Source: PVC group bacterium (GTDB taxonomy: Bacteria > Verrucomicrobiota > Kiritimatiellia > CAIKKV01 > PXCX01). Taken from it: DNA of 6,089 nucleotides. Under the pieces are notes generated by a model. The model had not been told where the DNA came from, did no database searches, and saw nothing but the letters and a program-made list of their open reading frames with translations. Each line of letters starts with the position of its first letter. Position 1 is the stretch's first letter. Positions 1-6,089 of the stretch are shown here, in pieces. A program made the translations under genes and the position numbers. The stretch lies in the NCBI GenBank assembly GCA_003565195.1, contig PXCX01000263.1, positions 1-6,089 on the forward strand. The letters are read 5' to 3'.

Positions 1-479
1 CGGAAACCCATCCCGGGGCGGATTCGGATTACGGATTCTGGCTCGAATCAGCCGGATTCGGGCATACGGCCAGCGACCGCATAAGCTGGGTTAAAACCGG
101 CCATGCCCTGATCGGCCAGCGCTCCGAGGCATCCCACGTTCCGCACCGGGTCCAATTCAATCTGGAAACCGATCGCGACGGCAGCAAAGTAGCCGTGGTA
201 CGCGCCTGGCGTACCGCGCTCGAACCGGAGGATTTCGATCCGGAACGTGTGGAACCAATCGTGGTCTCGCGCCGGATTCGCGGTTTTGAATGCCGGGTCG
301 CCTTTGAACCCCCTGTCGATGATCAACTCGTCTGGCACGACCAATGGGAACATACCAACAGCATCCCGCCGGCAATCGAATTAACGCTCTATCTGGAACC
401 GATCGAACAAGGCGACGACCCCATCCGCATGCGACGCGTGGTGGGTATGCCGATCGCCGAGCTATCATGGCCTCAATAA
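1..479 (+). CDS. gspJ: GspJ-like minor pseudopilin, C-terminal part (5' truncated)
   Basis: The frame is open from base 3 to the TAA at 477-479 (158 residues) and has no beginning, so the N-terminal prepilin leader and hydrophobic helix lie outside the window. What remains is a soluble, beta-rich domain. The stretch around 318-400 (a Trp-containing segment, then WEHTNSIPPAIELTLYLEP) matches the end of the GspJ family, where a late 'lP.avel.l' strand is typical; RISWVKTG and the VVRAWRTAL strand also fit. GspJ is known to sit in the pseudopilus tip complex with GspI, GspK and GspH in the periplasm. The gene overlaps the next one, gspK, by 13 bases, and the J-then-K order strengthens the call. 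PulJ or another type IV minor pilin is the alternative. No catalytic residues are expected. Confidence 0.72.
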   Translation, partial: ETHPGADSDYGFWLESAGFGHTASDRISWVKTGHALIGQRSEASHVPHRVQFNLETDRDGSKVAVVRAWRTALEPEDFDPERVEPIVVSRRIRGFECRVAFEPPVDDQLVWHDQWEHTNSIPPAIELTLYLEPIEQGDDPIRMRRVVGMPIAELSWPQ

Positions 480-1513
480 ACCCCGTCACCCCCAATTCGC
501 GGCAAGCGGCCGCGCTGATCGTGGCCATCTGGGTCATCGGTCTGTTGTCGTTACTGGTTGGTTCGTTCGCCTTTCAAGCCCATCTGGAAGCACGCATTAC
601 ATCGTATTACCGCAAGCGTTTGACGGCGGAAACCATCGCGAGAGCGGGTATTGAACGCGCTTGGGTGGTCATGATCAACAGCGGCGAAGCGGGTCGGCAT
701 TTGGATCGCGAACCGACCGCTGAAGAAATGGAAACGCCGTTCTGGGAGGAATCCCGCCAACTGGCGCGCGGGATGGCGGTCCACAATCTCGTCGATCAAC
801 TGGGTCCCGGCACGATCCGGCTGAGTATCCGTCCCGAACCGGCCCGTTTGAATATCAACACCCTAGACGAATCTGATTGGACGCATATCCTGGAGCTGTG
901 CCGGGTTCCCGAACGGTGGTGGGACGAGTTGATCGACGCGTTTATGGACTGGACCGATCCGCGCGAGTTCCCCCGGCTTGACGGCGTTGATCCTGACTAC
1001 TATCTTGGGTTGGACCCGCCCTATCAGCCGCGTGGCGGACCGATCGATTCGCTTGACGAACTGCTGTTAATCAAGGGCTTTACACCGGCCATAGTCTATG
1101 GCGGCACCCATGAGGACGCGCAGCCCGACGAACCGCCGATGACCGGATTAACGGATTTATTCACCACGGTCGGTGATGGCAAGGTTAATGTCAACGCGGC
1201 CTCGCTGCGTGTTTTGATGGCTCTGCCGGGGGTTGACGAACAGACGGCACAGGATATCATAAGGGTACGGGACGGCGTCTTTCTGGAAGAATGGCAAAGC
1301 GAGGATGCCGCCTTCCGGGATCGGCGCCATTTTTTTCGGGAGTTTCCGGGCTTGGCAACGGAGTTGGAAAATCGTATAGTAATGCAATCGAGTATTTACC
1401 GGATAACTTCGGTTGGCGAAGTCGACGGAGTCGAACGCGGCATCGAAACCACCGTACAATTCGACGGTAATCAATTAATTTTTCTGCGCTGGTCGGAATC
1501 CGATCGGTATTGA
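467..1513 (+). CDS. gspK: GspK, large minor pseudopilin of the T2SS tip
   Basis: A 348-residue protein starting at ATG 467, inside the end of gspJ. The frame extends upstream to 344, but that part would overlap gspJ heavily and would put over 40 residues before the membrane helix, so 467 is preferred. Residues 14-36 form the hydrophobic N-terminal helix (AALIVAIWVIGLLSLLVGSF) after a short basic leader. The globular part has the GspK hallmarks: PARLNIN near 125-131, DWTDPREF near 161-168 followed by DGVDPDYY and a Pro/Tyr-rich loop, SLDELLLIKG, GKVNVNAAS near 238-245, and a helix-hairpin-helix-like ALPGVDEQTAQDII near 252-265. In the family GspK caps the pseudopilus with GspI and GspJ. It is slightly longer than enterobacterial GspK. 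As in known GspK proteins there is no Glu at mature position 5. The residue before the predicted cleavage site is Ala or Gln, not the usual Gly. Confidence 0.88.
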   Translation: MASINPVTPNSRQAAALIVAIWVIGLLSLLVGSFAFQAHLEARITSYYRKRLTAETIARAGIERAWVVMINSGEAGRHLDREPTAEEMETPFWEESRQLARGMAVHNLVDQLGPGTIRLSIRPEPARLNINTLDESDWTHILELCRVPERWWDELIDAFMDWTDPREFPRLDGVDPDYYLGLDPPYQPRGGPIDSLDELLLIKGFTPAIVYGGTHEDAQPDEPPMTGLTDLFTTVGDGKVNVNAASLRVLMALPGVDEQTAQDIIRVRDGVFLEEWQSEDAAFRDRRHFFREFPGLATELENRIVMQSSIYRITSVGEVDGVERGIETTVQFDGNQLIFLRWSESDRY

Positions 1514-1551
1514 ACCGGTTATCGCAAGGAACTGACATTTCGGGCACTAAC
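1514..1551 (+). promoter_or_regulatory. gspK-gspL junction, ambiguous translation start
   Basis: This is the only sizeable gap in the operon (38 bases) if gspL starts at ATG 1552. An AAGGA at 1526-1530 is a good ribosome-site sequence but lies about 21 bases before that ATG, which is too far for ordinary use. The TTG at 1510 instead overlaps the gspK stop as TTGA, like the ATGA overlaps downstream, but its upstream GGA (1495-1497) is weak. An 8-base palindrome AACCGGTT sits at 1513-1520. No convincing -35/-10 pair was seen. Confidence 0.4.
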
Positions 1552-2979
1552 ATGAAACGCAACCAGATAGCCATCGTCGCCTTGGAAAAACAGCAATGGG
1601 AATGGGCTGTTTACCAGGTTGGAGGCAACGCGGTCGAAAAAGTGGCCGGCGGTATCCTGGCGTTGCCGGACAGCGACGCGGGCGAGACGGCGCAAGAGCA
1701 CTTGATCCGGCGGCGCGACGCACTGCTGGCCGAATGGCGCGAACAACGGATTGCCTACCGTGGAATGCGGCTGGTAATGGGTATCGCATCGACCGATGCG
1801 TTGATCCGCATTTTGGATTTACCAACCCGGGATACGGAAGAATTGCGCGAAATGAGCGCGCTGCAAATCGAAAAAATGTCTCCATTCGCGAGCGATCAAA
1901 CCGCCGTCGGACATGAAGTCCTGGCATCCCCGCAAGAGAACAGCCGCATTCTGGCCGCCGGCTTGAACCTGGAACAAGTCGAACGCTACGGCGCGGTATT
2001 TCGCGAAGCAGGACTTAAACCGGAACGGGTCGACTTAAACCTATGCGCTCGCTGGAACCTGATTTCGGATCAAGCGGCGGACGACACCGACAAAACTGGG
2101 CGCACAATTCATTTACTGCTACGCGAGGACGCCTGTGACGCGATCGCGACCGACGCCGGCATTCCGATTCTTTTCCGCGAAATAGTACGCCGAGACGGCT
2201 TGCCGGCACACGATTACGCCGCTGAAATCGTAGCCCAAACCACGTATGCGCTGGCGATCTGCGACCTTGAACACGGATCCTCCGAACAAAACGCGATCGT
2301 GGTTATGCATCCCGGCGAAAAACACTTGGCGGGTCTTTTGGAAATGCTTCAGGAAACCGGGGTCTCCCAAATTTCGGCACGATCAATCGATCATCTGCCT
2401 GACCTGTGTGAAGGGCTGGCGCGCCGCGCGACCCGCGGTCGCCGCAAGACACTGAACCTTGCGCCACCGGCCTGGCGACTGACGGAAATGGATCGTGCCC
2501 GCCGCCAGAGACTACTGTTGACGCTGGGCGCCGCCGTGGCCGTCTGGCTTTTTGTGATCGGCGCGCTGCACGCCAGCCTGTATCTCGAGCGTCAGCGCTT
2601 AAACGATCGGGAACGGGAACACGCCGCCCTGGAACCCGCCTACCAGGCGACCACCAACACCCGTCAACGCGTGCATAACCTGCTACAATATACCGATCAG
2701 ACCCGCTCAGCGCTTGAAACGTTGCGCGACATCAGCGGCCGCCAACCTGAAGGGATAAACCTCAACTCTTTCGATTACCGTAAAGGATCGCTGATTCGCA
2801 TCTCCGGGGAAGCCGAAAACGCCGCCCTGATTTATGATTTCAGAAACCAACTGGACGATTCCCCCCTGTACACGGAACTGGACCTGTCCAGCATTGCCCG
2901 CGCCGCGCGCAGCGGCCTTGAAACCTTTCGCATGAATATCAGTTTACCGCCCGCGACCGGTAGCGGAGATCAACCATGA
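1552..2979 (+). CDS. gspL: GspL-type inner-membrane platform protein (PilM-PilN-like fusion)
   Basis: 475 residues from ATG 1552; a TTG at 1510 is an alternative start adding 14 residues. Residues 1 to about 300 look like a degenerate actin-like (ASKHA) cytoplasmic domain of the GspL/PilM kind, with alternating strands such as QIAIVALE, TIHLLLRED and GIPILFREI. Near 302-308 the text NLAPPAWR resembles the 'INLLP' start of PilN. One membrane helix follows at about 319-344 (LLLTLGAAVAVWLFVIGALH), then a charged coiled-coil-like stretch and a periplasmic ferredoxin-like domain near 385-470 containing EGINLNSFDYRKG and IRISGEAEN, a PilN-type pattern. In the family this protein recruits the GspE ATPase on the cytoplasmic side and binds GspM in the periplasm. 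It lies after gspK and overlaps gspM by ATGA. Domain order and neighbours support the call better than sequence identity; a true PilM-PilN fusion of a pilus system is the alternative. Confidence 0.78.
   Translation: MKRNQIAIVALEKQQWEWAVYQVGGNAVEKVAGGILALPDSDAGETAQEHLIRRRDALLAEWREQRIAYRGMRLVMGIASTDALIRILDLPTRDTEELREMSALQIEKMSPFASDQTAVGHEVLASPQENSRILAAGLNLEQVERYGAVFREAGLKPERVDLNLCARWNLISDQAADDTDKTGRTIHLLLREDACDAIATDAGIPILFREIVRRDGLPAHDYAAEIVAQTTYALAICDLEHGSSEQNAIVVMHPGEKHLAGLLEMLQETGVSQISARSIDHLPDLCEGLARRATRGRRKTLNLAPPAWRLTEMDRARRQRLLLTLGAAVAVWLFVIGALHASLYLERQRLNDREREHAALEPAYQATTNTRQRVHNLLQYTDQTRSALETLRDISGRQPEGINLNSFDYRKGSLIRISGEAENAALIYDFRNQLDDSPLYTELDLSSIARAARSGLETFRMNISLPPATGSGDQP
2965..2968 (+). 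promoter_or_regulatory. Ribosome binding site of gspM
   Basis: GGAG seven bases before ATG 2976, lying inside the end of gspL. It fixes the gspM start at the ATGA overlap and fits coupled translation of L and M, whose products bind each other in the family. Confidence 0.7.
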
Positions 2980-3560
2980 AGCTGAACGCCCGCGAATGGA
3001 ACCTGTTGACGCTGACCGCGATTGTCGTGCTGGCCGTCAGCGCCTACATCCTGGCCGAGCGTGCGCTGGATGAGCGCGGCGAGATCGTACGCCGCATCCA
3101 GGAAACCGATGCACAAATTGCGCGTCGACGCGCCGTGATCGACCGGACCGACCACTGGGAAGATCGGCTGCGTGATCTGCGCGAGGCATTGCCGTCGTAT
3201 CCCGAAGACCAGGATGTAACCTCACGGCTGCTTACGCTGCTGGAAAACGCCGCTAACCGCCATAATCTGGAATTGCTGCGGCGCGACCCGGAACGTGAAC
3301 GACGCGACGGCGAACTATACGAACTCACCATCAACTGCCGCTGGCGCGGAGATCTCGAAGCGCTGGTATTCTTTCTGTTCGATCTGCAACAACAGGGAGT
3401 TCAACTCGGCGTTCGCCAATTGTCGATCACACCACGCGGAGCGGGACGTTTGGAAGGAACCATGACCATTGATGGCGCTTATTCACGACACCCGACCGAC
3501 CCAACCGAAACCGCGGACAGTGTATCGTCCGCGATCTTGAATGGAGATCCCTTATTATGA
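2976..3560 (+). CDS. gspM: GspM/PilO-like inner-membrane platform protein
   Basis: 194 residues. The ATG overlaps the gspL stop (ATGA, 2976-2979) and has a good GGAG seven bases upstream. A short cytoplasmic N-terminus is followed by one membrane helix at about residues 9-27 (LLTLTAIVVLAVSAYILA), then a highly charged coiled-coil-like segment to about 68. After this comes a periplasmic domain of two alpha-beta units: ALPSYPEDQD, a helix (SRLLTLLENAANRHNLELL), strand YELTINCRWRGD, helix LEALVFFLFDLQQQG, strand VRQLSITPRG. This is the GspM/PilO fold pattern, with length usual for the family. The known role is to pair with GspL and stabilise the inner-membrane platform. The last about 20 residues are polar and Thr-rich and look unstructured. 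GspM versus PilO cannot be settled from sequence alone; the pseudopilin neighbours favour GspM. Confidence 0.75.
   Translation: MKLNAREWNLLTLTAIVVLAVSAYILAERALDERGEIVRRIQETDAQIARRRAVIDRTDHWEDRLRDLREALPSYPEDQDVTSRLLTLLENAANRHNLELLRRDPERERRDGELYELTINCRWRGDLEALVFFLFDLQQQGVQLGVRQLSITPRGAGRLEGTMTIDGAYSRHPTDPTETADSVSSAILNGDPLL
3543..3546 (+). promoter_or_regulatory. Ribosome binding site of gspD
   Basis: GGAG ten bases before ATG 3557, inside the end of gspM. It supports the secretin start that directly precedes its signal peptide, and coupling of secretin translation to the platform gene. Confidence 0.65.
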
Positions 3561-5941
3561 AACATCAACGCGTGATAACGCTGTTTTTGACACTGTTCAT
3601 CGCCTGGCCGCTCTGGCCTCGCCCGACCGGTGCGTTGGATCAAATTCCCGATCCCGATTTGCCGCCGGACATGGAGGAGGAAGAACAAGAACTCATCAGC
3701 CTGAATTTCCACAATACACCGGTCGAAATGGTGTTGCAGGAATACTGTAATCTGACCGACCGCACATTGCTGATGGCGACGGGCGTGTCCGCCAACATCA
3801 CATTACGCACCCAAACCAAGTTAACGGTACAGGAAAGTTTGCGCGCCATCAGAAGCATGTTGGCGATGCACAACATCACCTTGATCGAGGAAGGCGAACG
3901 GTTTGTCAAGGCGCTGCCGATCGCGGCCGCCCGTCAGGAGGGTATGCCGATCCGGTTTGATCCGGAACAACCGCCGCTGCAGGATACCGACGATCTGATC
4001 AGTGAAATCATTCATCTCCAGCATATCGACATCGCAGAAGGCCAAAAAATCATTTCGGAACTACTTCATGGATACGGTAAAATCCAGCCAATGGAAAGAA
4101 TCAACGCCATGCTGGTTACGGACACCGCCATGAACATCAATCGCGCCCGTGAACTTCTGGCACAGGTCGACCAGCCGCTTGTCATCCGTGAACAAATGGA
4201 AATCATGACGATCCGCTATGCACGGGCAACCGAAATCAAGTCCAAACTGGAAGAGATCATCGCCCAGACCAGGGAAGGCATCCCCGATGAACGACCGACC
4301 GTCGCTCGACCCCGGGAAGCCGGACCGCCCGGGGTCGAAGGAGTTATCCGCGCACCACGCCGTACACGCACGGAAACTGTGGAAACCCGCACCGATCCCG
4401 CCGTCGATCCCGCCTACGGCCAGATCATCGTCGGCAACGTTCAAATGGTCGCCGACGATCGCACCGGCTTGCTGATCATCATTACCCGACCGGAAAACCT
4501 GTCGTTTTTCGAGAACATCGTGGCGGCGCTTGATGTGCCTACCGATCCGGACGTGATTGTGCGGGTTACCCGTCTCGAATATGCGGCCGCTGCCGATGTC
4601 GCCTCCATGCTGAACAATCTGATCGGGGCAACCGAACGCGAAGTCCGTCCGGCGCGAACGGAGCGCGGCGAGGAACGCCCAACCCGACGCGACGACGAGG
4701 CCGCCGCGCCCGAACCACGCGAGCCCGTGGACCGGCGACCCGATCAGGTCACCGCCGAACAGCGAACTAAAATCGGTGAATTGTCGGCGGCCAACATCAC
4801 CATTTTACCCGATGATCGCATCAATGCGCTGATCATAATGGCCAGTCCCAGCGACCAACGCACGCTGGCCGAACTGATCGAGGACATGGACATGATGCTT
4901 TCGCAGGTATTGATCGAAGCCGTCATTCTTGAAATCAACCTTGACAAGTCGGTGGAAACCGGTTTCGACTGGGTACAACGTTCAATGATAGCGTATGACC
5001 GCGAAGCAGATGGCCAACAACGCGCCCGGCTGGGCTTTGCCGGCAGCGGCGGCGGCGGCCGAAGCACGCCGCGCGATGCCACCCGGTTCACATCTACCGC
5101 GGATTTTGACGGTCAATCCGGGTTGAGCTATTACTTGACCTTTTTCGACTTGAACATTGACGCCGTCCTACGCGCCGTGGCAAGCGATAGCCGTACCCGA
5201 ATCCTATCCTCGCCGATCATTCTGACGACCGATAATCGCGAAGCCGAAATCGATGTTTCCACCGAACGTTATTTCATCACCGGTCAACGCCAGGTACGTC
5301 GCGCCGATGGCGAGTGGACCTTGGAACCGGATGTTGACAGGGAACGTGTCGGCATCAATCTGACGGTCACGCCAAAAATCAACGTCAAGGGTTTCGTGGT
5401 GATGGATGTGATGCAAAATATCGACAACGTAATCGGCTCGCAACGTATCGGGGGTGAAGACTGGCCGGTTATCTCCAGCCGCAAACTCAGCGCCGAAATT
5501 TCGGTCCAAAGCGGGGAGACGATTGTGCTGGGAGGTTTGGCATCCGAACAGGACGACCAACGTGAGGGAGGGGTGCCAATCCTGCGAAGCATTCCCTTAC
5601 TGGGACGGCTGTTCAAATCCAGTGATCGTTCCAGTACCCGCAGTGAAATCATTGTTTTCATGACCCCTTACGTTCTGGATACCCCCGAGGAAATCCGGGC
5701 CGAATCCGAGCGCCGTAAAGAATACATCGATGACGAAGGGTTATGGAAGCGCGGCTGGTCGGCCAGCAACCTGGCGGAACCGACGGATAAAGCCCGCCGC
5801 GTCCGAACACGACGCCAGCCGGACCTACCCGATCAAAGCCAGACCCCGGCAACGGTTCCCGTCCCGCCGGAAGAGATCGATATCCCGTCGAATCGGCCGT
5901 CACCCCTCTCCCCGGAAACATTACCGGTTGTGGAGCCCTAA
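3557..5941 (+). CDS. gspD: GspD/PilQ-family outer-membrane secretin
   Basis: 794 residues, ATGA overlap with gspM. A signal peptide (about 1-26, hydrophobic VITLFLTLFIAWPLW, likely cut after PTGA, no lipobox Cys) is followed by an acidic linker with EEEE at 40-43. Domains: N0 about 45-122 (ISLNFHNTPVEMVLQEY); N1 about 148-208 (INAMLVTDTAMNINRARELL); N2 about 210-328, interrupted by a Pro/Arg/Thr-rich insertion near 238-285; N3 about 333-446, interrupted by an Arg/Glu/Pro-rich insertion near 359-411 before ILPDDRINALIIMA. The secretin domain starts near 450 (SQVLIEAVILEINLDKSVETGFDW), has a Gly run at 496-501, the ILSSPIILTTDN gate-region motif, INLTVTPKIN, and the signature VPILRSIPLLGRLF at 673-686, ending with IIVFMTPYVL at 699-707. 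A tail of about 85 residues, Pro-rich at its end, follows. The protein forms the multimeric outer-membrane channel for folded substrates. Being last after M resembles PilQ position; the N0-N1-N2-N3 layout favours GspD. Confidence 0.93.
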   Translation: MKHQRVITLFLTLFIAWPLWPRPTGALDQIPDPDLPPDMEEEEQELISLNFHNTPVEMVLQEYCNLTDRTLLMATGVSANITLRTQTKLTVQESLRAIRSMLAMHNITLIEEGERFVKALPIAAARQEGMPIRFDPEQPPLQDTDDLISEIIHLQHIDIAEGQKIISELLHGYGKIQPMERINAMLVTDTAMNINRARELLAQVDQPLVIREQMEIMTIRYARATEIKSKLEEIIAQTREGIPDERPTVARPREAGPPGVEGVIRAPRRTRTETVETRTDPAVDPAYGQIIVGNVQMVADDRTGLLIIITRPENLSFFENIVAALDVPTDPDVIVRVTRLEYAAAADVASMLNNLIGATEREVRPARTERGEERPTRRDDEAAAPEPREPVDRRPDQVTAEQRTKIGELSAANITILPDDRINALIIMASPSDQRTLAELIEDMDMMLSQVLIEAVILEINLDKSVETGFDWVQRSMIAYDREADGQQRARLGFAGSGGGGRSTPRDATRFTSTADFDGQSGLSYYLTFFDLNIDAVLRAVASDSRTRILSSPIILTTDNREAEIDVSTERYFITGQRQVRRADGEWTLEPDVDRERVGINLTVTPKINVKGFVVMDVMQNIDNVIGSQRIGGEDWPVISSRKLSAEISVQSGETIVLGGLASEQDDQREGGVPILRSIPLLGRLFKSSDRSSTRSEIIVFMTPYVLDTPEEIRAESERRKEYIDDEGLWKRGWSASNLAEPTDKARRVRTRRQPDLPDQSQTPATVPVPPEEIDIPSNRPSPLSPETLPVVEP

Positions 5942-5953
5942 CCCGGAAACCCC

Positions 5954-6089
5954 ATGAAAACCACCCGTTACCTTTTATTGATCGCAATCGGCGTCCTCGG
6001 ATTGGCGGCAACCCCGGAGCCCGCAAACCGGACAGCCACCCGGGAAAACGGGATCGTCTTTGTAATTCCGATCGATGACATCATTAATC
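5954..6089 (+). CDS. Exported protein, N-terminus only; possibly ClpP-class/NfeD-like membrane serine protease
   Basis: Open from ATG 5954 to the window edge (45 complete codons). It starts 12 bases after the gspD stop, with a weak GGA six bases upstream, so it is probably in the same transcript. The N-terminus is a clear signal peptide or anchor: MKTTRY, then LLLIAIGVLGLAA, then a Pro/Ala boundary. The first mature strand, GIVFVIPIDDIIN, resembles the opening 'v.vipi.g.I' strand of the long NfeD/SppA-type ClpP-class proteases, which in that family cleave membrane-associated proteins through a Ser-Lys dyad. The dyad would lie beyond the window and is not visible. The family call rests on about a dozen residues and is tentative; the existence of a coding, exported protein is much surer. 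I know of no fixed role for such a protease in T2SS operons. Confidence 0.6.
   Translation, partial: MKTTRYLLLIAIGVLGLAATPEPANRTATRENGIVFVIPIDDIIN

Noticed and set aside
344..466. Upstream extension of gspK to an ATG at 344
   Set aside because: It would overlap gspJ by 136 bases and place a polar 41-residue leader before the short prepilin leader; ATG 467 gives the normal GspK arrangement.
195..479. Short separate gene starting at an internal ATG 195
   Set aside because: The frame is open back to base 3 with GspJ-like sequence on both sides, so this Met is internal to the truncated gspJ.
1547..1927. 126-codon minus-strand open frame across the gspK-gspL junction
   Set aside because: Arg/Pro-rich low-complexity translation, antisense to gspL, with no family resemblance.
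4061..4444. 127-codon minus-strand open frame opposite secretin N1-N2
   Set aside because: Antisense to conserved secretin coding sequence, with a Gly/Asp/Phe-heavy composition typical of a mirror frame and no ribosome site.
5042..5062. GGC-type repeat (Gly run in the secretin)
   Set aside because: Four consecutive GGC codons encode a flexible loop commonly seen in secretins; too short to call a repeat element.
4744..5091. 115-codon minus-strand open frame opposite the secretin
   Set aside because: It lies wholly within the well-supported gspD gene; its translation is rich in Ser, Arg and Met, as expected for an antisense shadow, and has no recognisable domain.
5942..5953. Terminator or promoter between gspD and the next gene
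   Set aside because: Only 12 bases, with no hairpin, T-run or promoter-like boxes.

Overview
The window carries the distal part of one tightly packed, plus-strand operon for a type II secretion (T2SS) or type IV pilus-like envelope machine. All recognisable genes point the same way, they overlap or nearly touch, and no stretch over about 40 bases is non-coding. The outer-membrane secretin and the pseudopilins show a Gram-negative-type (diderm) bacterium. GC is high but moderate, roughly 55-60% by eye. The divergent proteins and gene order do not look like a typical proteobacterial gsp operon. A PVC-group bacterium (Kiritimatiellota, Verrucomicrobiota, Lentisphaerota) is my best guess, but this is inference only.

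Layout: 1-479 is the C-terminal part of a GspJ-like minor pseudopilin, truncated by the window edge. 467-1513 is GspK, the large tip pseudopilin. 1552-2979 (or from a TTG at 1510) is a GspL-type protein that reads like PilM joined to PilN: a cytoplasmic actin-like part, one membrane helix and a periplasmic ferredoxin-like part. 2976-3560 is GspM/PilO-like, with one membrane helix and a periplasmic domain. 3557-5941 is the secretin GspD, with N0-N1-N2-N3 and the secretin barrel, plus two charged or proline-rich insertions and a long disordered-looking tail. From 5954 to the edge is the start of an exported protein whose first mature strand resembles the ClpP-class/NfeD membrane serine protease family; this call is tentative.

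How they work together (family knowledge): GspJ and GspK belong to the pseudopilus tip complex. GspL and GspM form the inner-membrane platform that links the cytoplasmic ATPase (GspE, not in the window) to the periplasm. GspD is the outer-membrane channel. Stop/start overlaps (J/K 13 nt, L/M ATGA, M/D ATGA) suggest translational coupling. The order K-L-M-D, with the secretin last and no GspC or PilP connector between M and D, resembles pilM-N-O-(P)-Q more than the classical gspC-D-E-F-G-H-I-J-K-L-M order. No tRNA, rRNA, CRISPR array, insertion sequence, convincing promoter or terminator was seen. I see a divergent secretion operon with several odd details rather than a wholly new system.
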